Positions 1-11,236 of a stretch of DNA of 64,000 nucleotides are shown in pieces; position 1 is the first letter of the stretch; the number at the start of each line of letters is the position of its first letter. This DNA is from Marichromatium gracile (GTDB lineage Bacteria; Pseudomonadota; Gammaproteobacteria; Chromatiales; Chromatiaceae), in assembly GCF_004343155.1 (NCBI RefSeq), contig NZ_SMDC01000004.1, forward strand, positions 124,001 through 188,000, in the 5' to 3' direction. The notes below the pieces were generated by a model. The model was not told the origin of the DNA. It ran no database searches and saw only the letters and a program-made list of their open reading frames with translations. Position numbers and translations under genes: made by a program.

Positions 1-2502
<2,502 letters not shown>

Positions 2503-2506
<4 letters not shown>

Positions 2507-3411
2507 GGGGCCTCGGCGCGCAGGTCGTCGAGCAGGTCGATACCGAGGGCGCGCACGTCGTCCCAGTCACCGTCCTCGGCGGCCACCAGCCGGGGCATCC
2601 CCAGCGTCTCGATCAGCGCCCGCCCCTCGGCGTCGGCGGCGAGCCCGAGCATCGCCTCGCGCACCCGCGCGACCACCTCGGGTGCGACCCGCGGATGGCT
2701 GGCGAAGGCGTGACGGGTATAGCCCTGGGTGGTCATCAGCACGCGCAGCTCGGCGCGGCGCGGCGGGTCGAGCGCCTCGAGCGTGCGTACCACCCCGCCG
2801 CCGGCGGGATAGAGCCCGACGCTCACGGTACGGTAGACCGAATCGTGCGAGGCGACATAGCGCGGGGTGAAGGCGATGCCGCGCTGGGCCAGCTCGGCGC
2901 GGATCAGCACGCTGGCGGCAAAGGCCGCCGGGGCCGGGAAGGCCAGGGTCGCGCCCTGCAGCGACCCGACCTCGCGCAGCGGGCTGTCGGCGCGTACCAC
3001 CAGCACCCCGCGCAGCCGTCCCTCGGCGCGGGCGAGTGCGCGATAGCCGGGGTCGCGGGCGAAGACCGTGTAGTGATAGGGGTTCATGTAGGCGAGATCG
3101 TACTCGCCCTGCGCCAGACGGCGCTCGAAGGTGGGGATGTCGGCGGCGGTCTCGAAGCGCAGCGCCACCCCGGCGCGCGCGCCGAGCGCCTCGAGCAGCG
3201 GCACCCAGGCGCGCGCCAGGGTGCTTGCCGATTGCTGCGGCACGATGCCGAAGCTCAGCTCCGTGGCCGATGCGGCCAGCGGCGCCACGAACAGGGTCAG
3301 CAACAGCAGCGCCGCGCGGCCACGGCGCCGGGTGCGCTCAGAAGCGGTAACCGAAGAGTTCGATGTCGCGCCGGAAGCGGCGCGCGATCCAGTCGCGGCT
3401 GTGTGTGTCAT
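2503..3411 (-). CDS. PhnD-like periplasmic substrate-binding protein
   Basis: Phosphate/phosphonate-type periplasmic binding protein (PhnD family, PF12974), about 302 residues from ATG 3411. A signal peptide is visible (RTRRRGRAALLLLTLFVAP then AASA before TELSFG). The family core follows: FGIVPQQSA, the TFERRLAQGEYDLAYMNPYHY segment that lines the ligand cleft, and SLQGATLAFPAPAAFAAS. Start is uncertain: ATG 3411 overlaps the preceding sulfotransferase by about 70 bases and gives a long n-region; a TTG near 3303 would give a very short one. There is no ABC permease or ATPase beside it. It is translationally coupled to the sensor kinase, so a role as a sensing partner is more likely than transport (inference). 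Confidence 0.8.
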
Positions 3412-4018
3412 AGAACTCCCGATAGTCGAGCCGGCCATGCCGGGAACGGTTGAAGTGCTCGGGCGCCGGGGGCGCAAGACCGAGATGGTCGCACAGTGCG
3501 GTCAGATCCTCCTGGTAGTGCTCGAAGCGGGCGAGGAAGTCGATCTGCAACCGCCCTGCTCGATCGGTCAGATAGTCGCTCTGGGAGCGACCGATCATGA
3601 AGCGATGAACGGGCGCCTGGCTGGCCCAGGCGAGCCAGTCTCCGGGCGCGCGCGGGCGCAGCGCGCGACGCAGGAACTGCTTGAAGCCGGGGCCGGAGAG
3701 GTGCGTCGAACCCAGGGTCTCGTCGGGGGAGGCGCGGGCCAGCGCGGTGTACCACGACAGCGCCAGATCCCAGGGGTTGCGCACGAAGGCGAAGCGGAAG
3801 TAGTCGGGATATCTGGCCAGCAGCCGGGCGTTGTCGCGATAGGTGCTGTGCTGGCGACCGTCGAAGTGACAACGGTCCTGCCAGCCCGGGGCGCGCGCAT
3901 CGAGCCCGGCGAGCGAGGCCCGAGTGTCGAGGTCGTCGCGAAACACCGAGGTCAGTGAACTGCCGCCGGTCTTGGGGATGTGGAAATAGACGAAGCGACG
4001 GTGGTGGGAGAGCAGCAT
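3338..4018 (-). CDS. Sulfotransferase family protein
   Basis: Soluble PAPS-dependent sulfotransferase-like protein, 226 aa, transferring sulfate probably to a carbohydrate. The 5'-phosphosulfate-binding loop is clear near the N-terminus (YFHIPKTGGSSL, Lys16), and the 3'-phosphate-binding motif FAFVRNPWDLALSWY is about residues 76-90. Length fits the bacterial Sulfotransfer_2 family. ATG 4018 was chosen because a GGAG lies upstream at suitable distance and the first motif starts at residue 11. Neighbouring glycosyltransferases on the same strand suggest sulfation of an exopolysaccharide or surface glycan, which is inference. No N-terminal membrane anchor is seen. Confidence 0.85.
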   Translation of the reverse strand: MLLSHHRRFVYFHIPKTGGSSLTSVFRDDLDTRASLAGLDARAPGWQDRCHFDGRQHSTYRDNARLLARYPDYFRFAFVRNPWDLALSWYTALARASPDETLGSTHLSGPGFKQFLRRALRPRAPGDWLAWASQAPVHRFMIGRSQSDYLTDRAGRLQIDFLARFEHYQEDLTALCDHLGLAPPAPEHFNRSRHGRLDYREFYDTHSRDWIARRFRRDIELFGYRF

Positions 4019-4707
4019 GGTGTTCTGGCTCCGGGGGCAGACGTTCAGGGTGAGCAGATGGCATTTCCAGATCGCCTTGCGCAGGCGTCTGCTCAACCTT
4101 GGCAACCACCGTGCCAGGCGATCGGTCTCGCGCACCGGCCCCGCGGCCAGCGACGGGTTGCAGCGGTCACCGAGCACGCCGCCGAGCCACCGCGCCGGCC
4201 CCGCGCAGCCGCTCCAGCGTCGCGGCCACACCGGCGGCGAAGTGGGCCGGTGCGCGCCGCACCGCTGCAGGCCGCAGTGCAGGATGCGACTCGATCCGCA
4301 ATGGCCGCGCCCGGCCAACCCCGAGACCGTCGAGAGCGTCCCCGATGACCACCACCGCCTCGTCCTCGACACCATCGCCCATCGGCGCCCCTCCTCTTCG
4401 TCCAGGGCGGTCGGGGCGCGAGAGACCCCCGTCAGAACATCTGTAGGCACCCGCGCCGGCGCACAAGCCGGCTCCGGCGCTCGGCCACGCGCCCCGAGGC
4501 GGCGCGCGTGACCGCGCCGATAGCACAGGACGCCCGCCACCCCGGTGCACCACGCCGACGGCGCCGCGGAATACACAGGGTGCGAGGAACAGTACCAAAA
4601 ACAGCGCCGCTCCGACCATCGACGCCAGACGACCGATCCAGCCCGGCAGCGAAGGGAGTCTCGGCAGTCAGGGTGAGCAGCGCGAGCGGGCTGGTCCGCA
4701 TCGGGAC
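4019..4707. other. Intergenic stretch, no supported gene
   Basis: About 690 bases between the sulfotransferase and the next glycosyltransferase. A 150-codon minus-strand frame (4167-4619) opens with a hydrophobic stretch (MVGAALFLVLFLAPC) but degenerates into Arg/Ala/Pro-rich sequence without a recognisable domain. Frame-to-frame codon preference is mixed, so it may be chance or a decayed gene. One copy of the decamer TGCAGGATGC occurs at 4278-4287. I do not call a gene here. Confidence 0.4.
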
Positions 4708-5796
4708 TCAGCTCGCAACGGGGTGACGGAGGGCGGCATAGGCGGCGGCCATCGCCCGCACCTCGGCGCGGGCGAGGACATAGGGGCGTGGGTCGAACGG
4801 CACGGCGCGCGCGATGGCCGCGAGCTGCACCGCCAGCGCCACGCTGAGGATCGCGACATCCCCGGCCGGCACCACCCGGGCGGTGTCGGGACAGGCGGTC
4901 TCGGGGACGCCGCCGACGGCGCTCACCACCACCGGGATGCCGCAGGCCTGGGCCTCCAGCGGCGCCAGCGGCAACCCCTCGGCGAGCGCGGGCAGGCAGA
5001 ACAGGTCGAGCGCCTGGTAGAAGGTCGGCATGGCGTCCAGCCGCCCGATGAAATGCACGCGTTTCGCCAACCCCTGCCGGGCGACCAGGCGGCGCAACGC
5101 GCCCTCCTCCGGGCCGCTGCCGGCGAGCGCCAGATGGGTGTCGGCGTCGAGTCCGAGCAGCGCCTCGATCAGCAACCGCTGGCCGTTGACCGGGTGCAGC
5201 GGCGCGGCGCAGCCGATCAACCGCACCTCGCGCGGCAGGTCGAGCTGCGCGCGCGCCACGGCGCGATCGCCGGGGATGAAGTGATCGGTATCGACGCCGT
5301 TGAGGATCACCCGTGGCCGCCACCCCGGCAGTCGCGCGCGGATGCGCGTGGCGACGTGCTCGGCATCGGCGACCAGCCGGGGTCGGGTCAGCGCCAGCGT
5401 CGTCCACTGCAGCCAACGCTGCGGCAACGACTCCAGGTGCCGGGCCTCGTGCTCGGTGTGCACCAGATGGCGCACCCCGGCCAGGCGCGCGGCCAGACCG
5501 CCGTAGATCAGCGGGCCGCGATGATAGGTGTGCACCGCCACCGCGCCCTCGGCGCGCAACAGCCGCGCCAGACGCGGGACCAGCCCCGGCGTCCAGCCCG
5601 GCGGCTTGGCGAGGAAGCGCAGCCGATCGACATCGGTCTGCAGCCGTGGCCAGGCGGCGACCGCCGCCACGCCCTCGCCCTCCAGGCTCATCACCAGATG
5701 GCGCTCGGTGGCGGCGCCGTGACGCGCCAGCTCCAGCACCATGCTCTCCACCCCACCGGGACGCAGGTGCTGCACGACATGAACGATGGTGGTCAT
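4708..5796 (-). CDS. Glycosyltransferase family 4 (GT-B) protein
   Basis: Cytoplasmic retaining GT-B glycosyltransferase of 362 aa. The N-terminal acceptor half starts MTTIVHVVQHLRPGGVE with the glycine-rich loop typical of GT4 enzymes. The donor half includes RVILNGVDTDHF (about 165-177), LAGSGPEEGALRRL, and the E-x7-E nucleotide-sugar motif in AEGLPLAPLEAQACGIPVV (about 275-292). ATG 5796 follows GGAGAAATCCCG, a good ribosome site. It resembles enzymes of exopolysaccharide clusters (sugar transferase, PEP-CTERM/EpsH-associated type), but donor and acceptor cannot be told from the sequence. A second GT4 gene lies upstream on the same strand, separated by 377 bases, so the two may be separate transcripts. 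Confidence 0.88.
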   Translation of the reverse strand: MTTIVHVVQHLRPGGVESMVLELARHGAATERHLVMSLEGEGVAAVAAWPRLQTDVDRLRFLAKPPGWTPGLVPRLARLLRAEGAVAVHTYHRGPLIYGGLAARLAGVRHLVHTEHEARHLESLPQRWLQWTTLALTRPRLVADAEHVATRIRARLPGWRPRVILNGVDTDHFIPGDRAVARAQLDLPREVRLIGCAAPLHPVNGQRLLIEALLGLDADTHLALAGSGPEEGALRRLVARQGLAKRVHFIGRLDAMPTFYQALDLFCLPALAEGLPLAPLEAQACGIPVVVSAVGGVPETACPDTARVVPAGDVAILSVALAVQLAAIARAVPFDPRPYVLARAEVRAMAAAYAALRHPVAS

Positions 5797-6173
5797 CGGG
5801 ATTTCTCCACGGGCAGATGATCGACCGCGCGGTCCGTCGAGCGGCACTCGATTCGGTACGGCTTGAGTGGTGGGGTGCGGCTGAGCACCGTCAGCGCGCG
5901 CGGGCGCCAGTCGCCGGCGGGCAGGTCGTATGCGGTCGAGCAACTCGATGGGCATGGTCGGGACCGATGAGCAGAGGATGACCGACCGTGAGCAGATCGC
6001 GTGCCATCCCGCATCCGCACGCGCCGGCGCGATCCCGCGCCGCTCGCCCGCCCCGGCGTTGCAGCGTGCAACGCAGCGGGCGCTGCATCCTGCAACACGC
6101 CTCAGGACGGCGTCGCGGCCAGCGCGAGCCCGTAGAGCGGCGCCCGGAGGCCGGGGCGCGCGCGGCGACCCTC
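5797..6173. other. Intergenic region with nested inverted repeats
   Basis: 377 bases without a supported gene. At 6058-6096 there is a nested hairpin: outer arms GTTGCAG (6058-6064) and CTGCAAC (6090-6096), inner arms GCAGCG (6073-6078) and CGCTGC (6081-6086). The decamer TGCAGGATGC lies on its minus strand. The region presumably holds the terminator of the upstream glycosyltransferase and the promoter of the downstream one, but I see no clear -35/-10 pair. Confidence 0.5.
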
Positions 6174-7340
6174 TCACACCTCCTCGACCAGCGCCGAGAG
6201 CGCCCGGGCCTGACGCTCGGCGGTGAACAGCTCCAGCAACCGTCGGCGCCCCACCTGCCCCATCGCCGCCAGACGCAGCGGCGCCGTGGTCGCCACCGTC
6301 TCGATGGCGCGGGCGAGCGCGGCGCGATCGCCCGGCGCCACCCGCCAGCCGCTCTCCTCGGTCACCATCTCCTTGCAGCCCATCAGCGTGGTGGTGATCA
6401 CCGGCAGCGCCATCGCCATCGCCTCCTTGACCACCACCGGGTCGGTGTCGCGGGCGCCGTTGGCGGCGATGCGGAAGGGCGCGACCAGCGCCCGGTAGCC
6501 GGGGCCGTGACGCGCCAGCCACTCGGCCGGACGCGCGCCGAGGAACTCCACCCAGTCGTCCAGCCCGAGCCGGGTACAACGCGCCCGCAGCGCCGCGCGC
6601 AGCGGGCCGTCGCCGACCAGATCGAGCCGGGGGCGGTGCGCCGCCGGGACCAGCGCCAGCGCCTCGAGCAGATCCGCCACCCCCTTGGTCTCGCACAACC
6701 GACCGATGAACAGCAGCCGATCGGCCTCCGCGGCGCCGCTCACCACCGGCGCGAAGGTGCGCGCATCGACCCCGCAATAGACCACCCCGACGCGCGCACG
6801 CGGCGCCAGCGCGGTGAAGTCGCGGCGCATGTCCTCGCACACGGCCACCGCGAAGTCCGCCCGATCGAGCTTGAGCGCGAGGTCGGCGGGGGTGGCGTAG
6901 ACGTCGGAGCCGTGCCCCACGAAGGACACCCCGATGCCGAGCCAGCGGGCGGCGACGATCGCCGTGGCGGTGGTGGCCTGGGCGAAATGGGCATGGATGT
7001 GGGTACAGCCCTCGTAGCGCATCACCGCCGCCACCCGCGCGGCGCCGTAGAGCAGCGCGGCGCGCGGCAGCCCGCGCTGGCGCAACGCGAAGCCGAGCCC
7101 GCGCAACAGGCTCGGGCGGATGCCGCCGAGCGCCTCGGCGGCATCGGCCGGACCGAGATCGGAGAGATACCAGGTGCGCACCGCCAGACGCTGATCGCTG
7201 GCCTGGGCCGGTCCCGGATGACGGCGGAAGGCGATCGGCACCACCCGGTGACCGAGCGACTCCATGGCGCGGATCTCGGTGCCGATGAAGGTCTCGGAGA
7301 GGACCGGGAAGGCGGGGATGAGATAGGCGATCGTCTTCAT
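6174..7340 (-). CDS. Glycosyltransferase family 4 (GT-B) protein, colanic-acid type
   Basis: GT-B glycosyltransferase of 388 aa, cytoplasmic. N-terminal half: YLIPAFPVLSETFIGTEI, HIHAHFAQATTATA and FVGHGSDVY, the last resembling the acceptor-side loop of WcaL/AmsK-like colanic-acid enzymes. C-terminal half: LLFIGRLCETKGVADLLEAL, LVGDGPLR, and the donor-binding DPVVVKEAMAMALPVITT with the E-x7-E pattern. ATG 7340 sits 3' of GGAAAC; an in-frame ATG eight codons upstream is possible. The gene is divergent from the GT2 gene at 7410, so the 69-base gap must hold both start regions. Role in surface polysaccharide assembly is inferred from neighbours. Confidence 0.88.
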   Translation of the reverse strand: MKTIAYLIPAFPVLSETFIGTEIRAMESLGHRVVPIAFRRHPGPAQASDQRLAVRTWYLSDLGPADAAEALGGIRPSLLRGLGFALRQRGLPRAALLYGAARVAAVMRYEGCTHIHAHFAQATTATAIVAARWLGIGVSFVGHGSDVYATPADLALKLDRADFAVAVCEDMRRDFTALAPRARVGVVYCGVDARTFAPVVSGAAEADRLLFIGRLCETKGVADLLEALALVPAAHRPRLDLVGDGPLRAALRARCTRLGLDDWVEFLGARPAEWLARHGPGYRALVAPFRIAANGARDTDPVVVKEAMAMALPVITTTLMGCKEMVTEESGWRVAPGDRAALARAIETVATTAPLRLAAMGQVGRRRLLELFTAERQARALSALVEEV

Positions 7341-7409
7341 GATGGTGATGTTTCCGTTTGGCATGCGAACTGCTGCGCCTTGAGCAACATCAATGCCAGA
7401 GGACGCGCC

Positions 7410-8327
7410 ATGTCGACCCAGCCCATCCAGGTCTCGATCGTCATCCCCGCCCGCGACTGTCTCGAGCAGCTGCCGCGCACGATCGACAGCGTCCTCGCCC
7501 AGCAGCTCGACGCCTTCGAGGTGCTGGTCGTCGACGACGGCTCCGAGGACGGCACCTGGGACTGGCTGTGCGCGTACGCCAGACGCGCGCGCTGGCTGCA
7601 CCCGATCCGGCTCGGCGGGCTGGGCGCGGCGCGGGCGCGCAATCACGCCATCGCCGCGGCGCGCGGCGCGCTGATCGCCTTCCTCGACGTAGGGGATCGC
7701 TGGTACCCGGGCAAGCTCGCCGCGCAGCTCGCCCTCCACCGGCGCGACCCCGAGCTGGTGATGAGCTTCACCAACTACCGCCATGTCGGCGCCGACGGCG
7801 AGGACCGCGGCGACTGCTTCAGCCTCTGGCCGGGGTTGCGGCTGCTGCTCGAGGGCGGCGACAGCTTCCGACGGCTCTCCCACCCGACGGCGCTGCTGTT
7901 CGCCGAGAACCTGGTCGGCACCTCGACGGTAGTGGCCAGAGGCGATGCATTGCAGAATGCGAAGGGATTCGACGGTGGACTGCATTCTGCAGAGGAGCGG
8001 GAGCTGTGGCTGCGCCTGGCCAGCGCCGGGGCGGTCGGCTTCAGCCCGCGCGTCTACTGCGACGACGAGCGGCGCGCCGAGACCGAGACCAGCCGCACCG
8101 AGGCGCGGCTCGCGGTGCTGGCGCGGATCATCCGGCGCGACCGCCCCGAACTCGGCACCGCGTACCCGGTCGCACTGCGCCGCGCCCGGCTGCTGATCGG
8201 CGAGGCCGAGGGACACCCGGCGCGGGTCTGCGCCAGCCGCCTGTTGGCACGCTCGCTGACGCCGCAGCGACGCATCCCGCGCGCCGCGCGCACCGATGGC
8301 CGACTGCTGCGCGCGCCGCGCGACTGA
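7410..8327 (+). CDS. Glycosyltransferase family 2 (GT-A) protein
   Basis: Inverting GT-A glycosyltransferase, 305 aa. The N-terminus carries VSIVIPARDCLEQLPRTIDS and VLVVDDGSEDGTWDWL, the nucleotide-binding core. The metal-site region reads FLDVGDRWYPGKL, where family members usually have D-x-D or DADD; DVGD is an unusual variant. The acceptor side includes HSAEERELWLRL, equivalent to the ED/E catalytic-base region. ATG 7410 has AGAGGA at good spacing. It is the only plus-strand gene of the glycan group. A 10-bp inverted repeat lies inside it (7951-7960 with 7982-7991). Confidence 0.88.
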   Translation: MSTQPIQVSIVIPARDCLEQLPRTIDSVLAQQLDAFEVLVVDDGSEDGTWDWLCAYARRARWLHPIRLGGLGAARARNHAIAAARGALIAFLDVGDRWYPGKLAAQLALHRRDPELVMSFTNYRHVGADGEDRGDCFSLWPGLRLLLEGGDSFRRLSHPTALLFAENLVGTSTVVARGDALQNAKGFDGGLHSAEERELWLRLASAGAVGFSPRVYCDDERRAETETSRTEARLAVLARIIRRDRPELGTAYPVALRRARLLIGEAEGHPARVCASRLLARSLTPQRRIPRAARTDGRLLRAPRD

Positions 8328-8482
8328 GGCCCGCTCGATCGCGCACCGCACGCGGCGCGGCCCCAGACCGCGAGCAGGCGCGGCGGCCTCTCCGCGGGCT
8401 CGGGGCGGCGCGCTTGCTCGCCTCGCGCTCCAGTCCGCCGCCGGAGGCGAGGTCGACGACCGGGGCCACTCGGCGCGCGCGA

Positions 8483-8509
8483 AGAGGACGGGGCGCGCGC
8501 CCGTCCTCT
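8483..8509. terminator. Hairpin, candidate terminator
   Basis: Perfect 10-bp stem AGAGGACGGG / CCCGTCCTCT with a 7-base GC loop, downstream of the GT2 gene. No T-run follows, so it is either a factor-dependent terminator or an RNA-stabilising hairpin. Confidence 0.5.
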
Positions 8510-8575
8510 GTCAAACGGCATCGGGGGATGGGGGGGTGGTGCCGACACGGGGCCTGGCGTCCCGGCGAGAGGGCG

Positions 8576-8607
8576 CGCGGGGCGCCTCGGTCGCGAGGCG
8601 CCCCGCG
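8576..8607. terminator. Hairpin, candidate bidirectional terminator
   Basis: Perfect 14-bp stem (arms 8576-8589 and 8594-8607) with a four-base loop, placed between convergent genes, 64 bases past the dehydrogenase stop. It lacks a T-run on either strand. Confidence 0.55.
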
Positions 8608-8671
8608 TCACGCCCGGCCAGACGAAGGCCCGACCTCGCCCGACCTCGGCGCCCTTGCGCTGATCGTTCGT

Positions 8672-9745
8672 TCAGACCGCCGCGCCCGGCGCGGGCCCAT
8701 CGACGCTGAGCGAGGCCATGTCGATGACGATGCGATGGGCGAACTCGCCCTCGGCCAGACGCGCGAAGGCATCGTTGATCTGCTCGATGCGGATCATCTC
8801 GCACTCGGGATAGATCTGGTGCTCGGCGCAGAAGTCCAGCACCTCCTGGGTCTCGGCGATGCCGCCGATCAGCGACCCGGCGACGCGCCGGCGACCGAAC
8901 ACCAGCGGGGTGGTCATCGGCGCCTCCAGCGGCCCGATCTGGCCGACGATCACCAGCGAGCCGTCGACGTCGAGCAGCGGCGTGTAGACATTCAGGTCGT
9001 GCTTCACCGGCACGGTGTCGATGATGAGATCGAAGGCGTTGGCGGCCGCCTGCATCGCCTGCCGGTCGGTGGAGGCGAGGAGGCCACGGGCGCCGCTGGC
9101 CTTCGCTTCCGCCTCCTTCCTGCTCGAGCGGCTGATCACCGTGACCTCGGCGCCCATCGCCGCGGCGAGCTTGACCGCCATGTGGCCGAGTCCGCCGAGC
9201 CCGATCACGCCGACACGCGTGCCCTCGCCCACCTGCCAGGTGCGCAGCGGCGAGAAGGTGGTGATACCGGCGCAGAGGATGGGCGCGGCCCTGGCGAGAT
9301 CCAGACTGTCGGGGATGCGCAGCACGAACGCCTCGCGCACCACGATGTGCTTGGAGTAGCCGCCCTGGGTGATCTCGCCGCTGATGCGATCGGGCGCGCC
9401 ATAGGTCGGGGTCATGCCGTTGCGGCAGTACTGCTCCTCATGGTTGTGGCACTGGTCGCAGTCCTGGCAACTGTCGACCATGCAGCCGACCGCGACGCGG
9501 TCACCCACCCGGTAGCGCTCGACCTCGGGACCGACGGCGCTGACCACGCCGACGATCTCGTGGCCCGGCACCAGCGGATAGGGCTGCGGCCCCCAGTCGC
9601 CGTTGACGGTGTGCAGGTCGGAGTGACAGACACCGCAGTACTGGATGTCGATGGCGACATCGTTCGGGCGCAGCGCGCGACGCTCGAAGTGATAGGGAAC
9701 GAGCGTGGCATCGGCCGAATGGGCCGCGTATCCAACGGTTTTCAT
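8672..9745 (-). CDS. NAD(P)-dependent zinc alcohol dehydrogenase (cinnamyl-ADH/YahK type)
   Basis: Medium-chain dehydrogenase/reductase of 357 aa, reducing aldehydes or oxidising alcohols in the cytoplasm. Catalytic zinc ligands are Cys37 in CGVCHSDLH, His in PGHEIVG and the later Cys region; four structural-zinc cysteines lie in CQDCDQCHNHEEQYC. The coenzyme site is GLGGLGHMAVKLAAAMG. Length and motif order match the CAD subfamily (YahK, AdhC). ATG 9745 is the start with the family-typical MKTVGYAAHSADA. The divergent AraC-type gene resembles YqhC, which activates an aldehyde reductase gene in E. coli, so aldehyde stress control is a reasonable inference. Confidence 0.92.
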   Translation of the reverse strand: MKTVGYAAHSADATLVPYHFERRALRPNDVAIDIQYCGVCHSDLHTVNGDWGPQPYPLVPGHEIVGVVSAVGPEVERYRVGDRVAVGCMVDSCQDCDQCHNHEEQYCRNGMTPTYGAPDRISGEITQGGYSKHIVVREAFVLRIPDSLDLARAAPILCAGITTFSPLRTWQVGEGTRVGVIGLGGLGHMAVKLAAAMGAEVTVISRSSRKEAEAKASGARGLLASTDRQAMQAAANAFDLIIDTVPVKHDLNVYTPLLDVDGSLVIVGQIGPLEAPMTTPLVFGRRRVAGSLIGGIAETQEVLDFCAEHQIYPECEMIRIEQINDAFARLAEGEFAHRIVIDMASLSVDGPAPGAAV

Positions 9746-10150
9746 GGTCTTTGGCCTGTCTTCGTCAGTGGGTTGCGGAGGTGCCGCCGGTCTCGGCGAG
9801 CGGCGACGATGACTTGAACTCGGCGCCGAGGGCGCGCGATCGCGCGGACCCGGCACGGCGGGGTCGGCGAACGCACCTGTGTTGAGCCAGACTCGTGATG
9901 CTCGTGCAGGCGGGGCGAACGGGGTAGAGAACGGCGCCACCGCCGAGCAGTCCACACCTGCCAGAGCGGTCGCCACGGCGGGCCACATCATCGGCTGCAT
10001 TGACGATGAACATAGGGCTCGATGCCCTCGGTTGAGAGACCTGATCCTCTCGATCTCTTGCCTATTCCTACCCGAGCGGTGATTTCAAGTTGCCCCGGCG
10101 GGGCCAATCCTGTCTAAAAGATCCATCTCCCGAATCAGAGCGCGCACGAC
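9746..10150. promoter_or_regulatory. Divergent promoter region between alcohol dehydrogenase and AraC-type regulator
   Basis: 405 bases without a gene between divergently oriented genes. Local AT content rises around 9985-10090, where promoters would be expected. A small hairpin, CCCCG-G-CGGGG, lies about 10093-10105. I cannot assign -35/-10 boxes or regulator half-sites with confidence. Confidence 0.45.
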
Positions 10151-11035
10151 ATGTCATCGAACTCGATACTGCTGCAGCACTTCCCGGCGCTGGAGACCGG
10201 GGTGATGGAGTCGCCCCTCCAGGGGGTGCGCTTCTTCAAGTCGACACAGCCGATCCCGCGGCGCCCACTGGTCTACGACCCCGGCATCTGCGTCGTCATC
10301 CAGGGCCACAAGACCGGCTATCTCGGTGGCGAGGCGTTCCGCTACGACGCCGACAACTATCTGCTCACCTCGGTCACCATGCCCTTCGAGTGCGAGACCT
10401 TCGGGTCGCCCGAGACGCCCCTGCTCGGGCTCTACATCGATATCGACCTCGGCCAGTTGAACGCGCTGATCAGCGGCATGGGCCTGCAGGCTGAGATCGG
10501 CAAGGCCGCCGAGCGCGGCCTGCCGCGGGGGATCGGGCCGGCCGCGCTGGACGCCGAGATGGCCGACGCCATCGCCCGTCTGATCAAGGCGCTGGGCTCG
10601 GAGACCGAGGCCCGGCTGCTCGGCCCGGGGCTGGTGCGCGAGGTGCTGTTCCGCGCCCTCGGCGGCACCCAGGCGCCGGTGCTCCACGCCCTGGCGATGT
10701 ACAGCGGCACCTTCTCCAAGGTCGCCCAGGTGCTGCGGATCATGCAGAGCCACTACGCCGATAAGCTCGACGTCGAACAGCTCGCCGAGCGCGTGCACAT
10801 GAGTCCATCGGCCTTCCACCGGGCGTTCAAGGAGATCACCTCCGACACCCCCATCCAGTACCTGAAGAAGGTGCGCCTGACCAAGGCGCGCGAACTGATG
10901 CTGCACGAGCGCATCAAGGCCTACATGGCCGCCGACAGGGTCGGCTACGAGAGCCCCTCGCAGTTCAGCCGCGAGTTCAAGCGCTACTTCGGGCAGAGCC
11001 CGGCGGAGATGACGCGCGAGGCACGCGCGGCCTGA
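10151..11035 (+). CDS. AraC-family transcriptional regulator (YqhC-like)
   Basis: DNA-binding regulator of 294 aa. The N-terminal half (about 15-165) matches the AraC_N type domain (PF06719): RRPLVYDPGICVVIQGHK, NYLLTSVTMPFECE, and LGLYIDIDL. The C-terminal 100 residues hold two helix-turn-helix motifs: VEQLAERVHMSPSAFHRAFKE and the recognition region VGYESPSQFSREFKRYFG before SPAEM. Members of this subfamily regulate an adjacent aldehyde reductase gene. It is divergent from the zinc alcohol dehydrogenase here, supporting that role by analogy. The inducer is not identifiable from sequence. Confidence 0.9.
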   Translation: MSSNSILLQHFPALETGVMESPLQGVRFFKSTQPIPRRPLVYDPGICVVIQGHKTGYLGGEAFRYDADNYLLTSVTMPFECETFGSPETPLLGLYIDIDLGQLNALISGMGLQAEIGKAAERGLPRGIGPAALDAEMADAIARLIKALGSETEARLLGPGLVREVLFRALGGTQAPVLHALAMYSGTFSKVAQVLRIMQSHYADKLDVEQLAERVHMSPSAFHRAFKEITSDTPIQYLKKVRLTKARELMLHERIKAYMAADRVGYESPSQFSREFKRYFGQSPAEMTREARAA

Positions 11036-11236
11036 GCCGCGGCGGATCGCAGCGTCCTCGGCAGGCGCCATGGTGCATTATCCAATCGAGAGCGGTTGCA
11101 CTCGACACTTGGCTATCGCTCCCCCGTCGGGATCATGCAACATTGGCAGGCGAGACAGAGCCGCGACCAGACGGTCGCATGAGACCAAACCCTTGGGGGG
11201 GGCGAAAATCAGGGGAACCTCAATATGAGGCGCGCA

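Larger units (their letters stand above)
8328..8671. other. Convergent intergenic region with two strong hairpins
   Basis: 344 bases between the convergent GT2 and alcohol dehydrogenase genes. No gene is supported. It contains two perfect hairpins listed separately (8483-8509 and 8576-8607) which most likely end transcription from both sides. Confidence 0.6.

Noticed and set aside
4167-4619. 150-aa frame with a hydrophobic N-terminus
   Set aside because: No family pattern, uneven codon bias and no convincing ribosome site; kept only as a remark for the gap.
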